Source: Cryptomeria japonica (Eukaryota > Streptophyta > Pinopsida > Cupressales > Cupressaceae). From it: a stretch of DNA of 64,000 nucleotides. The stretch covers positions 829,638,160 to 829,702,159 of the forward strand of contig NC_081411.1 of the NCBI RefSeq assembly GCF_030272615.1, in the 5' to 3' direction. Under the pieces are notes generated by a model, which was given only the letters and a program-made list of their open reading frames with translations, searched no databases and was not told the DNA's origin. This document shows, piece by piece, positions 1-10,943 of the stretch; the first letter of the stretch is position 1; each line of letters opens with the position of its first letter. Both the position numbers and the translations under genes were made by a program.

Positions 1-329
1 TCGCACTTCTATGATTAAGTGCTCTCTAGTCAGGGGCTTTGGCAGTTGTGACCCTTACAAATTATGGAAATGAATTCATCTATCCCCTTTAAACAAACGG
101 GAAAATACCAAGAAAACCACACACCCTTCATAATGATTCACTTAAGCATGTGAAGTAACAGTGAAATGACCAAAAAGTTGATACCTTCTTAATTGCCCAT
201 CACTTCCACACAAATAGTTAATGTTCTCATGATTACTTTCCAAATTTAGAATTTTAAACTGTTAGATGTTGGGAATATTCCTTCTTGGCGCATCGCTTTC
301 AGTGTTAACAAAGTCTTAGAATCAGCTTG

Positions 330-720
330 AAGTGAACCTTATGAACCTTGAACCATCTTACAAAGAGTTCAATGGTTCAAGTTCATCAGAGAAGAACAAC
401 AATAAACTAATGGCTCAAAACAATACCACGAACGAGCAATAACCATGACTAACAAGAAAGAACTTTGAACCTTTGAACTGTTGAGCTAAAAAGACAATTG
501 GTTCAATAGGTTCAATTTCAAAACTGAATTAAAACATATTGACACCCCCTCGTTAAGCAACATTACATAGCCGCGACTCACAAAAAGATGTTTGGAACCT
601 TGAACCAAAAAGGTTCATGGGTTCAAAGTTCATAACGCATAACAATAACGCACCTTGAACCTTGAACCTTGAACCTATTGAACTATTTGTAAAAGTTAAA
701 TGGCTTTGGTTCAAAACAAT
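330..720. repeat. Degenerate GAACCTT/AAGGTTC low-complexity stretch
   Basis: The heptamer GAACCTT and its complement GGTTCAA recur in both orientations, with a clean tandem run TTGAACCTTGAACCTTGAAC near 655-675. Short ORFs across it are products of the repeat. The rest of 1-883 holds no recognisable coding sequence; it lies just before a CACTA exon and is best read as intron or decayed insertion. Confidence 0.6.
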
Positions 721-883
721 AAGGTACAAAAGGCCTGAAAGAAATAAAGACACCATAAGGCAACCCACAAGCTTGAACATTCTAAATGAAAAATTGTGGG
801 GGGGGGGCCCTAACAACTGTGCATGTAATTTTCATTGTATTATGTTAGAAAATAATAAAAAGATCATTTTATAATTGTTGTAG

Positions 884-1508
884 TAAATTCTACCTCTATC
901 TCTCCCAGACCACTTCAACAATAATGTCAAGCAAGTCATATATGATCTTGAAAAATACATGAGGTAAGTAGTGATGTTTGTTCAATTTGTTGTATAGATA
1001 TTATATTTGCGATTTGTTTTACTTGTTATGTAATATATTGTATATTATTTTGTAATGTCTCATTTATATATTTTTGCATCTTGAATCTCTTGTAGGTGGT
1101 TGTCACCTAAAGAAATCCATAAAGAAGATATAAAATATTGGAAGAGAAAAATCCCTCATCTAATGCGTGAAATGCAAAAGTGTCTATCTTCAACTTTTTT
1201 CAATGCACAAGAACACTACCTCATACACCAAGTTGAGGAGATTGAATTGTGTGGACCTGTACACACTAGGTCAATGTGGATGGTTGAGAGGCACTTGAAA
1301 TTTTTGAAGGCTTTGGTTCGACAAAGGGCACATCTTGAGGGTTCTATGGTCGAGGGATATATGGTATACCAGAATATGGTGTACATTATTGAATATCTTC
1401 TTAAGTTTGCAGAAAAGATCCATGTAGATCATATTTGGGATCCCAACCCCATTAAAAAATTTGAAGGGGAGTACTTGATGGGGAAAGGTAGATTGAGGAA
1501 AGTGAGAG
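884..1508 (+). pseudogene. CACTA TNP2-like transposase, DUF4218 exons
   Basis: Two exons are visible. The first (884-963) follows an acceptor TTGTTGTAG and ends at donor GAG|GTAAGT. The second (1096-1508) follows CTTGTAG and ends at GAGAG|GTAACT. They join in phase, giving a protein that runs through the characteristic DUF4218 core: VEEIELCGPVHTRSMWMVER and then RQRAHLEGSMVEGY, followed by a GKGRLRKV stretch like the GKG linker of TNP2 proteins. DUF4218 normally follows the catalytic Transposase_21 domain, which would lie before position 1. The reading frame is open through both exons. The next exon in the same phase is at 24273, 22.7 kb away, beyond a block of nested insertions. The family call is strong; exact exon ends are inferred from splice consensus. 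Confidence 0.82.
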
Positions 1509-2199
1509 GTAACTATAAGATGTTATGTGGTGAATATTCGCCAATTGGCGAATTTTGCATTTTTTTTTTGAGGAAATGGCGAATAGTCTAGGGCAACATA
1601 GTGGTCAAATCAGCTAGAATTTTGAGGTTAATGGTACACTATATTTTGGCTTCGCCATTGACCACACACTGTTCAACAAGAATGCCCATAATATTCATCT
1701 GGAATCACTCAGACGTGGGTATTAGATCACCTCCGTTATTCGCCAGAAATAGTAAAATGACCACGTACCCAGAACCTAATTCGCCAGCAGTAAATTAAAT
1801 GTTCATTGTATGGGTTGGCCAAATTCACCAATATCAATTAAAATATTATAAGCATTCGAGGATCCATTTTTCCCTACTTAAATCAAGATGCATTTTGAAA
1901 CACCCATGCAATTCACCAAAAATGCAATCATGGATTGATATAAATACACTCTTTCTTACAATTTGTTCATGTCTGATTAGTAAATTTGGGAGCTCTCAAT
2001 TCGCATTCCGCAATCTAAGTTGGAATGTTGAAGTTCATTGTAGGGCAGAGGGCCAGAGTTACAATCCTGCAACACAAGCCCAAGCATTCCTGATTCCTGA
2101 TTCAGAGAATTGAGAAGGCATAAAGGTGAGTAATCATTTCTTCATACTTGATAGTATTAGTTTTAACTTTTAATTTGTAGTGAGAGGTCAAGACTCAAG

Positions 2200-4999
2200 A
2201 TGTCACAGTCCGACATGGGTGAGACTCCTCAAGGTGGTGAAGGGATTGAGATGTCAAACAAGGGTGAGACTGAGACTCCTTATGGTGGTGAAGGGAGTGG
2301 GATGTCAAACAAGGGTAACACTCCTTAGGGAACTAAAACTGAAGGGATTGGGAGGCCATCAAAATGCCCAAAACTTAAACTTAAAGATACTACCATAAAG
2401 TCTTACTTTGGAATTGGCAAAGTTTATGGTCCATCAATTTTTGTAGTTACAAAAGCCATTCATAGTAGCTCACCACTACCACAAGGTGGGATTGTCATTG
2501 AGTTAAATGCATCAAATGAGGATTACAATTCTGGCATGATAGAAGATGTTCTAAGGGATACACACAATGAGATAATTCACTCGGATGCAAATGCTAGTAC
2601 TGAAGATGATGTTGGTAGGAAGAAAAGAAAAAGGAAAGTAAAACTGGGGTGAGAGTGGGAGATGACAAGGAGTTTTAAGATTGATTGGGTAGCAAAGTAC
2701 CCATTCATTGAACTAGTCTCAAACAATGATGAACAACCAACAAAATGCAGGTGTAAGATTTGTCGTTGGAAAACTAAAAGAGAGAAGAACATGCAGCTAA
2801 AGCTTGACACCATAGAAAAGCATATTGGTAAGGTTTATGAAAAATAGATCATAGACAGAAAGGAAACACCAGTAGTAAGATGGAAATCAAAGGAAGAATG
2901 TCTTCATGTTAAGTATATCGCAGAATATGAAGAGCATAACCACAAAATGACATTGATTGGTAATAGTGGATTTAGAAATACAATCAAGGTTGGGCTTGAA
3001 CATGCAGCAAAAGATGCAAACCTAGCAAAGACTATTTAGATGAGTGTTATTTTTCATATTCTGTCAAGAGGGCATCCTATAAAAGATTTCCTAGAATTTA
3101 GTAATTTATTATCTTTTTTTAATGTTCCTCATTATCCTATGTCACATTGGTCAATAAACGCTGGATGGGAAATGGCAAACTGTCTCGCTGAGGTAGAAAA
3201 GAAAAATTTACAAGAGTGTAAAAGAGTCAAATTTCATTTCATTATCCATATATGAAGTTACTGTGGTAGATAACACTACTTGGGTTTATATGCATGTGTA
3301 TACCATATAAGAACATGTCCGCCGAGCTCATCTACTCTGTGTTTGTAAAATGAGGGGCAATTCAACAACAAAAAAAATTATTTTTGGAAGTTAAGAAAGC
3401 TTTGAATGAAATTGCTGGTATAGATGACTTGACAATTACCAAGAAGTTGGTGTGTGTTGGAGTTGATGTAGCTGCAGTAATGCAAGGTCAAGGACCGGTC
3501 TTTGCGCAAGATTACAAACTAGTATTGCACCATACATGGTTGGCATTCACTGCATGGCCCATCAAATGAATTTAACATATAGAATTGTAAGCAATTTCCC
3601 TACAGTGTCAAAAGTTGAAGATTTGGTCCATGAGCTCCACTCATACTTCTGCCGAAGTCCTAAATGTTTTGCAGAATTTTAGATTTTTGCTAAGGGAGTA
3701 ACAGCAAGAAACAGGCTTCTCAAGGATGTTGAAACCAGATGAATCTCCTTGCATGGACCAGCGGAATGATTTCTAATAGAATATCAATCCTTGATCGGAC
3801 TAATGTATGAACAATGCCTCACAGTAGACAAAGCTCCTGATCTCTTACATAAGTTAAGTGATATAGAGACTGTTAACTTTAGCTAGTCTTCTTCCCATGT
3901 TGGATTCAATGAACAAATTTTTTAAGAAAGCCCAAGACAGAACTATGTATATCAATGAGTATAGCACTCTATGTAAAATGACATGTTTGGGCCTGGATGG
4001 TCTATATTCAGATCTAACAGGGCGAAGCCCAAATTTTTTTAGGTGGTAGATAATTACATATTTCAATCATACTAAATTTTTTTTACATTTCAATACAAAA
4101 AATGATTTATGTGTCTTTGTAAAAGGATTTCAGATACTAATGCACCAATCTAAGACGGGCAAGCGATGCAAAGCACTACCAGTTAAAAAGGAAGATTTTG
4201 ACAAGATTGTTAAATTTGTTAGTGATAATTTGAAGTCTGTATATGAACTTTCAACTGAGATTCATGAAAGATTCCCTCGAGAAGAAATACTTGAAGCCAT
4301 GGGTTGTGTGTATCCTCAATTTTGGCATTCAATTGGAGATAATCCAAATGACGCAAAGGTGTTTCATAAAAAACTAGAGGAATTGATATTGACATTTTCA
4401 AAAGATGCATATTGTAATGGACATCCAATAGAAGGAATTTTAAATTCAGATCATCTTAAAAAACAATGTAAATGCTTTGCATTGACTATAAAATAGCAAT
4501 TGGTTGACTTGGAGAATCCATTTGAACCTAGATCAATCACAAGGCTTTGGAAAAGGATAGATCAAAGTGAAGTATTTCGTATTCCAATACCAAAATATTT
4601 GAAACTTACTGATTTATGTCAAACAATGATATTGGGGTTGGTGGAAGATGAGAGAGTTTTCAGTGCATTAGGGCTTTTGAAATCAAAGATCAAAAACAAA
4701 TTAGACAAAAATTTGGAAACTTTCTTGAGGTTGTTTGTAATCAATATAATGTTAGAGATTTTCCATATGATAGGGCACTAGCAATTTGGAATTCCATGCA
4801 TGAAAGATGAGGGTTGTGCAACACTTTAAAAGTTGGTGGTGCTACTGCTAGTGCTGAGACAAATGATGGATCATAGACTCAAAGTTAGCATGAAGATGAA
4901 GAAATTTCTGAATACCCAACTCAGAATGAAGATGAACCTATTAGTACTAGTTAGTTTCCGGATCTTGAGTCCATTTGGGATATAGAAGCCTCAGACTGA
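2200..4999 (+). pseudogene. hAT-superfamily transposase pseudogene
   Basis: From ATG 2200 one frame runs with only in-frame stops (near 2323, 2650, 2845, 3037) to about 3250, then continues with a few frameshifts to TGA 4999. In order: a short N-terminal duplicated GETPQGGEG-type repeat; a Lys/Arg basic stretch (KKRKRKVK); a C-x2-C...H finger-like segment (FKIDWVAKYPF...CRCKIC...KH) near 2680-2830; the hAT core, including LVCVGVD and VGIHCMAHQMNLTYRI near 3540-3590; then the C-terminal dimerisation region near 4630-4740 (LVEDERVFSALGLLKSKIKN). An acidic tail ends ESIWDIEASD. The hAT dimerisation motif with ERVFS is diagnostic. The catalytic triad was not mapped. It is inactive as it stands. 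It sits in the CACTA intron between CGCCAAT motifs and the GCGAG array. Confidence 0.75.
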
Positions 5000-5559
5000 G
5001 TCACTGAAGTGAATTAGCAGTCATTTTATAGGTATTTATAATTATACTACAGTTGTTGAGTCATATTACATTTTGCAATACTATAGTTGTCATTGATGAT
5101 TTTTGATATTGTATTCCTTGAATTTGTCAATTAGAATGGATACTTATTTCATATTTTTAATTGTGAATTTGAATTATTAGTAAACAATTTGAATTTATTT
5201 TCTGAATTATTAGTAAACAATTGAATTATTAGTAAATTGGTTCTACATTATGTTGAACATGAAATGCAACAATTTCTATCACAAGATCCATAAAATTATT
5301 CATATTGCATAACTGTTAGAACCTTTCTACTGTTATACATTAAATGCTTAACATGATGTTCATGGCGATTAGGGTTTTGTGTTTGTTTTTTTGTCTTAGT
5401 TGGCTAGTAAACTGAAGTTGTTGTGCATTGAAAATATGAGTTGTCCTCTCTTTATTTGTCCATGTCAATGTCAATTATGGTCAAACAGTTGGTCAGAGAA
5501 TGAGACATGTTTAATGTTTCATCTCTAACTCATAGATAAATTTCATGTTTAACAATTTA
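5000..5559. other. AT-rich spacer, no gene seen
   Basis: Only short direct repeats such as GAATTATTAGTAAACAATT (5174-5233) are visible. No coding or RNA gene was recognised. Confidence 0.6.
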
Positions 5560-6540
5560 AGTGGTGAGTTAGCGAGTGTTGGTTTTGGTTTAAATCGCGA
5601 GGTCTCTAGTTTTTTGGGTGTTAGCATTTTATGTTAGCGAGCTGGAGATTGTTAATGAAATTGCTTTGGTTGCGAGGTCTCGAATTGGTTTGATGCCATG
5701 CATTATAGCCGCGAGAGTTAGCGAGTAAGTCATTAATGGTCTATGTGCCACTGCTCGGGCCTATTTATGAAGGTAATTAACATAAAACATTAATTTTTGT
5801 TGGTACTCGTTGGGTTGCTGCAGTCAAGAGAAATAGTTTTGAGATTTTATGGTTATCACTAGCTCGCAGGTCCTTTATCATCAAGTCAGTTTAAGTCGCA
5901 AGCTTGCGAGTACTGGGAGATTTTAGTTGTCGCTACGTCGCAAGATGTTTTGCACTTGACCATTTTATGTTGCGAGGTTGTGACTGGGTGTGATTTTACG
6001 TTATGGCAAGGTCACAAGGTGTTTGCAGTTAATTCATTTTAGTTTGAGATCATGTGATGTGGTTGGTATCACAACTTAGTCGGTTTCGTCGCTTGCTCAT
6101 AGGTTTTGAAGTTGTTTAACATTTTATGTTGTGATCTGGCGATAGGTAAGTTTTGGTCTGATTTTATGGTCATCGCATGCTCGCGGGTTTGTAAGTCTTA
6201 AGTCAAAAAGTGTTGAGAGCATGTGATGGTGGTTAAGTGTCTTGTTGTTGCGAGATCGCAAGGATTTAAATCAAGTTAAGTTTCGAGTTGCGAGCTTGCG
6301 ATGAAATAAGTTGTTTTGTTAGATTTGCAATGGTCGCCAGCTCGTAGGTAAAGAAAGAATATTACAAATGTTGTTGCAAGGTTGTGACTAAAGGGCTTGA
6401 TGAAGATCAATGGTTGTCTCTCACTCGTGAGATTCTTTGAGGATTCATAAAAGGGGTTGCGAGCTTGCGATTAAGAGGATTTGGTAGCATTGTCGCTAAC
6501 TCGTCGATTACTTTCCAAATTGTTATAACCGATTGCGAGT
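5560..6540 (+). repeat. GCGAG/CTCGC motif array (left copy)
   Basis: About a dozen exact GCGAG or CTCGC words, many in palindromic settings such as TTGCGAGCTTGCGA or TCGCCAGCTCG, occur at irregular 40-80 bp spacing in otherwise AT-rich DNA, often next to CATTTTATGTT. The segment 5587-5735 is closely matched by 23201-23347. No ORF of note crosses it. The pattern resembles a subterminal transposase-binding array, but no protein partner is known. Confidence 0.7.
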
Positions 6541-6902
6541 GTGCAATTAAAGATGGGGATTGACACATGGACTTGTTTGTCGGGTTCTGTAAAAGTTTTG
6601 AATGGAAATCACCAATCAAATAGAAGGGCATAAATTCAAATTTCGCTCGAGTACTTCAGATTTGAATTAATGCCACAGTAGCTAGTTCATGCAAGTGTGG
6701 CAATTAATGAGACTTGAGAGAAGTGTCGGTGCCCAAATACCATAAATTGCATGATTGAGCCTATATTTTATATAATTGCATTAATGCATTCTATCTTCAA
6801 GGTAATCTAGTGAATTGAGCTCTGCAACAACGTTGGAGAATTCAGAGTGTTGGGTGTAGGAAAATTTCAAAAAATTGGTTAAGTTTTTCTCTTGCAGCTA
6901 AA
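6541..6902. other. Spacer leading into unknown ORF
   Basis: No gene is seen. The final bases TTTTTCTCTTGCAG (6884-6897) form a good splice acceptor five bases before ATG 6903, suggesting a 5' exon upstream that I cannot identify. Confidence 0.4.
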
Positions 6903-8183
6903 ATGAGCAAGGCAACAAGTGGAACTGGAGGTTCCAAGCCCAAGGCCATTGAGGAAAATAAGGATAGGAAATACAAAGAATAATTTGTAGATTTGCTGCC
7001 AGGGACTATGTTGCTTTGAATACAAATGATTTGGCATGGAAAGATTTATGGAGCCAATGCAGAAACCCGACCATGCTTCATATGACTAGTTTTGCTATGT
7101 TTCATTATTTCTAGAATAATAGGGTTAAGGGTGTCCCGATGTCAAACCCTTGGGATTTAAATATGGCAAAATTAATTGTGTTAGATGTGTATGTTGATGT
7201 GGATTTGATCAAAGAGTTGGCCAAACGCCATTACCCAGTATCTAGGGTAATTAGAAGAAAGAACTAGTTTGTCCTAGTTTCAATTAACAGAGCTAGCTTT
7301 GTTGAAGCTTTCCATATTACTGGTGTTGTATGTACAGATATAGATTTGGAGCGGATTGTAGAGGATTATGACAAATACAAAGGTGTTATCAAGAAGCATG
7401 CAATGCCCAGATACATGCCTAGGGTGAATAGGAAACCAATTATAATTCCAGATAGTATCAAACAAAATTGAAAAGCTTGAAAATGAACAAAATGTCAAGG
7501 CTATCTCTGTTGTGTCAGGAATTCTAAAACACAAGATTAATGTATTGAAAGGAAAATTGATGGTAGTGCATGATTTGCACATTTCTTTGAAAGAGGCAAG
7601 TAAAAAATCATCTGAGGTTGTCGCTTTTCTTGGACCTTTGTTCAATGTTTCATCAGGAAGAAGCACATTAATGGATAAGCTAGATACTGCAATGATGTAT
7701 AGTGACGAGTTCCCTCCCAAGATAAGTGACACTAAAGACATGGTGGAGGTAATGAATGTAGCTTATGCATTTTTCATAGGGAAGGATATGTTTATAAATG
7801 AAAAATTACAAACATTTGAGGAAGGTTATAGTAAATCGGTGCCTTCAATTTATGGTAGTACTGAAGATTTAAAATCAGTTTCTGATTGGACCCGTGAATT
7901 TGATTTGATTCTAGAGGAAGAAGAAATAACCAAGCATATAGATGAACAGGTTGATGCTGATTTCCTTAATGGTATGCTTGATTCACTATTCAAGGTTGAG
8001 GTTGACCATGCAAAGTTTATTGTTGAGGCCAAGGCAGTTATAGATGCTAGATGGACAGATTCAATTGCAAAGTTGGAAGAGGTAAAGGCATTCAGTTGAC
8101 CAACAGATAAAGAGGTGGACAGGTGGCAAGCCATGCTAAAGAAAAAGAAGAAATGTCAGGTTGCTACCCAAGATTCCTCATAG
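6903..8183 (+). pseudogene. Unrecognised plant transposon-borne protein, broken
   Basis: ATG 6903 opens MSKATSGTGGSKPKAIEE. After a frameshift near 6985 an N-terminal globular part follows (RDYVALNTNDLAWKDLW, SNPWDLNMAKLIVLDVYVD, ASFVEAFHITGVV) with stops near 7113 and 7264. After another frameshift near 7455 a helical C-terminal part starts with a short coiled coil (NKIEKLENEQN) and stays open from 7512 to 8099. The frame then passes one TGA and ends at 8183 after a basic KKKKK tail. The full protein would be about 420 residues. I recognise no enzyme motif; the AFHI-type segment faintly recalls gag-like or plant-mobile-domain proteins, which is weak. It lies between the GCGAG array and the 5' LTR of the Copia element, so it may be cargo of the array-bearing element. 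Confidence 0.5.
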
Positions 8184-8383
8184 TAATTCTAAGCTTGTTG
8201 AATCCTCATCTTATAAAAGGATTCCAAGATTAATTTGAAAGGGATGGCCAGTTGGCCACTTTTATTGATGTTGAAAAATCTGATATAGTTATAATAGTTC
8301 AACTATTCAAGAATTTGATAAGTGCATAGCTAGATCACATTTTGAATTTACTTTCTGATATCATTATGAATATAATATCAATA
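8184..8383. other. Short spacer ending in Copia target site
   Basis: No gene. The last five bases (8379-8383, CAATA) are the target-site duplication of the Copia element that follows; the second copy is at 19843-19847. Confidence 0.8.
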
Positions 8384-8712
8384 TGTTGATATGTGGCGAC
8401 TGATCAACAAAGTAATGTTGATGAAAATTGACATTGTAATAAAACCCTAAAAAGGTCGACTTTGTTTGTTGCCCTAAAAACACATGTTATAAGCGGTTGG
8501 GATGCTTAAGGCATTGTAAGGTTGATGTACTGTTTGTGCTGGATAATAAGAAAGATTGGACGACTATGTATGGTGGACGTAAACCCATTCTGGGTCAACC
8601 ATGTTAAATCTCTGTGTTATCTGTGTCTTGTTTTATTCCTTTATCTTTTGTATTTAAATCTGCATATAATTGTTAGTTCATAATTGCTTCGAATCTTATT
8701 AAAACCCTAACA
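8384..8712 (+). repeat. 5' LTR of Copia 1
   Basis: A 329-bp LTR starting TGTTGATATGTGG and ending CCCTAACA. It matches 19457-19842 over its length but lacks a net 57 bp present in the 3' copy after CAAAGTA. Point differences between the copies show an old insertion. Confidence 0.93.
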
Positions 8713-8726
8713 ATTGGTATCAGAGC
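8713..8726 (+). promoter_or_regulatory. Primer-binding site of Copia 1
   Basis: ATTGGTATCAGAGC directly after the 5' LTR is the standard complement of the 3' end of initiator tRNA-Met used by plant Copia elements. Confidence 0.9.
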
Positions 8727-8773
8727 AAGGTTTTTCTATAAATTGGTAGGACTTTCAGATTTGAGTGGGAGCA

Positions 8774-9795
8774 ATGGAGGATTCCAAATTCAAGGTCGAA
8801 AAGTTTAACGGCCAGAATTATCAGTTATGGAAAATGCAGATGGAGGATTACCTGTATCAAAAGGATTTATGGCGGCCATTAGAAGGAAAGCAAAGAAATC
8901 GACCATAATGTCAGATGAAGAGTGAGACATTTTAGATAGAAAGGCACAAGGATCCATTCGATTGTACCTTGCACCCTCTGTAGCTTTCAATATAATAGAA
9001 GAAAAAATAGTTGTAGATTTGATGGCGACATTGGCTAAGTTGTATGAGAAACCCTCGACTTCGAATAAGGTATTTCTTATGAAGCTTTTGTTTAATTTAA
9101 AAAAGAGTGAGGGAGGATCTATAGCGGAGCACTTAAATGAATTTAATACAATTACCAGTCAATTGTCTTTAGTAAAAATTACTTTTATAGAAGAGGTTAG
9201 GGCTCTCTTGATTTTATGTTCTTTGCCAGAAAGCTGGAATAGCTTGGTTATGGCTGTAAGTAACTCTGTCTCTGGTAAAAATACTTTGATATTTGATGAT
9301 ATTGTTGGTGTTATCCTAAGTGAGGAAATGCAAAGGAAAAGCACAGGTGAGACTCCAACATCATCAAGTAGTGTTTTGAATGTGGAGAATAGAGGAAGAT
9401 CAAATGAAAGAGGAAAAGGCCTTGGGAATGAGAAGTCACAAGGGAAGTCAAAGAAAGGACGCTCTCAATCTAGAGGAAAGAAATATTGTTGGTACTGTAG
9501 AAAGCCTAATCATTTAAAAAAAGACTGTTGGTCTCAGAAAAACAAAGAAGGAGAAAAAAATGAAAATGACAGTAAGGAAGCTAATATTGCAAGTAATACT
9601 TTACAAGATGCTTTAATCTTATGTTTGGATAATGTTAATGATTCCTGGGTAATAGATTCTGGGGCTTCATTTCATGCTACACCCCATAGAAAATATTTTC
9701 TAGATTATGTTCAAGGTGATTTTGGACAGGTATATTTGGGTGATGATGAGCCCTGTCAAATTGTTGGAAAAGGAAAGATAAAGATAAAGTTGTAG
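8774..9795 (+). pseudogene. Copia 1 gag and start of protease
   Basis: ATG 8774 begins MEDSKFKVEKFNGQNYQLW, a typical Copia gag start, 48 bp after the PBS. A frameshift near 8885 and a TGA at about 8924 break the N-terminus; the frame is then open to 9795. Visible features: the UBN2-type gag core (about 9050-9340); a Ser/Arg/Lys-rich linker; an intact zinc knuckle [14 protein letters not shown] (C-x2-C-x4-H-x4-C) near 9487; and the aspartic protease motif [12 protein letters not shown] near 9650. The frame continues past TAG 9795 into the integrase part, so this stop is a mutation rather than a gene end. Confidence 0.9.
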
Positions 9796-10943
9796 AATGA
9801 AAATGATTGGTTTCTGCAGGAGGTAAGACATGTTCCTAATTTAAGAAGAAATTTAATTTCTGCAGGGCAACTAGGTAGTGAAGGTTGCATAGTTACCTTC
9901 TCAGACAGTATCTGGAAGGTCACTAAAAGATCATTAGTAGTAGCTAAAGGTGCGAAAGTAGGCACATTATATCTGTGTACTAGTAACACTTACTCTACCC
10001 TAGCTGCTATAGATAAGGTTACTACAGGGACAACAACAATAGATGTTACAAGAACAAATTCAATAATGTGGCACCATAGGCTTGGGAACATAAGTGAGAA
10101 AGGGATGAAAATCCTTCACTCCAAAAATATATTTCGAGGACTAAAGAAGATTGATTCAGAGTTTTGTGAAAACTATGTTTATGATAAACAAAAAAGAGTC
10201 AGATTTCTCAAGGTTGGGAAAGAGAAGAAGAGTGAGAAGTTAGAGCTTGTGCATTCAGATGTATGGGGACCGGCTCAAGTATCATCTTCGATGGCTCTTG
10301 TTATTATGTTATTTTTATTGATGAATCAACCAGAAAAACATGGGTATATTTCTTAAAACAAAAATTAGATGTTTTTGAAACTTTTAAGAAATGGAAAGCT
10401 TTGGTTGATAATGAGACAGGAAAAAAGTTGAAGTGTCTCAGACTGGATAATGGAGGTGAGTATTGCAACAAAGAATTTGAAGATTACTACTCCTTAAATG
10501 GGACTCAAAAGCAGAAGATAGTTCTAAGAACTCCACAGGAAAATGGTGTGTCAGAGAGAATGAATAGGACTATCATGGAACACGCGAGGAGCATGAGATT
10601 GCATGCTGGATTGCCCTTACATTTTTGGGCAGATGTTGTACATATTGTTGTCTATTTGATAAATAGAGGACCTTCAACCCCTTTGGATGGTGGTATTCCA
10701 AAGGAGGAATGGACTAGTAAAAAGGTAAATTATTCTTTTCTGAAAACCTTTGGCTGTGAAGCTTTTGTCCATGTTGATAAAGAAAACAAAACCAAGGTTG
10801 ATGCTAAATCTCAGAAATATACCTTCATTGGATATGGGATAGCTGAATATGGCTATCGGTTATGGGATTTTGAAGATAAGAAAATAATTAGAAGTAGAGA
10901 TGTTATATTCAATGAGAAGGTTATGTATAAAGAACAGATGTAG
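9796..10943 (+). pseudogene. Copia 1 integrase region
   Basis: This continues the gag-protease frame. The protease tail reads VRHVPNLRRNLISAGQLG. The integrase zinc domain starts WHHRLGN near 10068, but its C-x2-C is damaged (FCENY, second Cys to Tyr). A single-base frameshift near 10287 moves the frame. The catalytic core then shows HSDVWGP, LDNGGEY and TPQENGVSERMNRT, so the D, D and E positions are all present. The C-terminal part reaches FGCEAFVHVD and stops at TAG 10941. It is the strand-transfer enzyme of the element, inactive here. Confidence 0.92.

Noticed and set aside
553-874. Overlapping 87- and 70-codon ORFs on opposite strands
   Set aside because: They lie on the GAACCTT repeat and have no family match.
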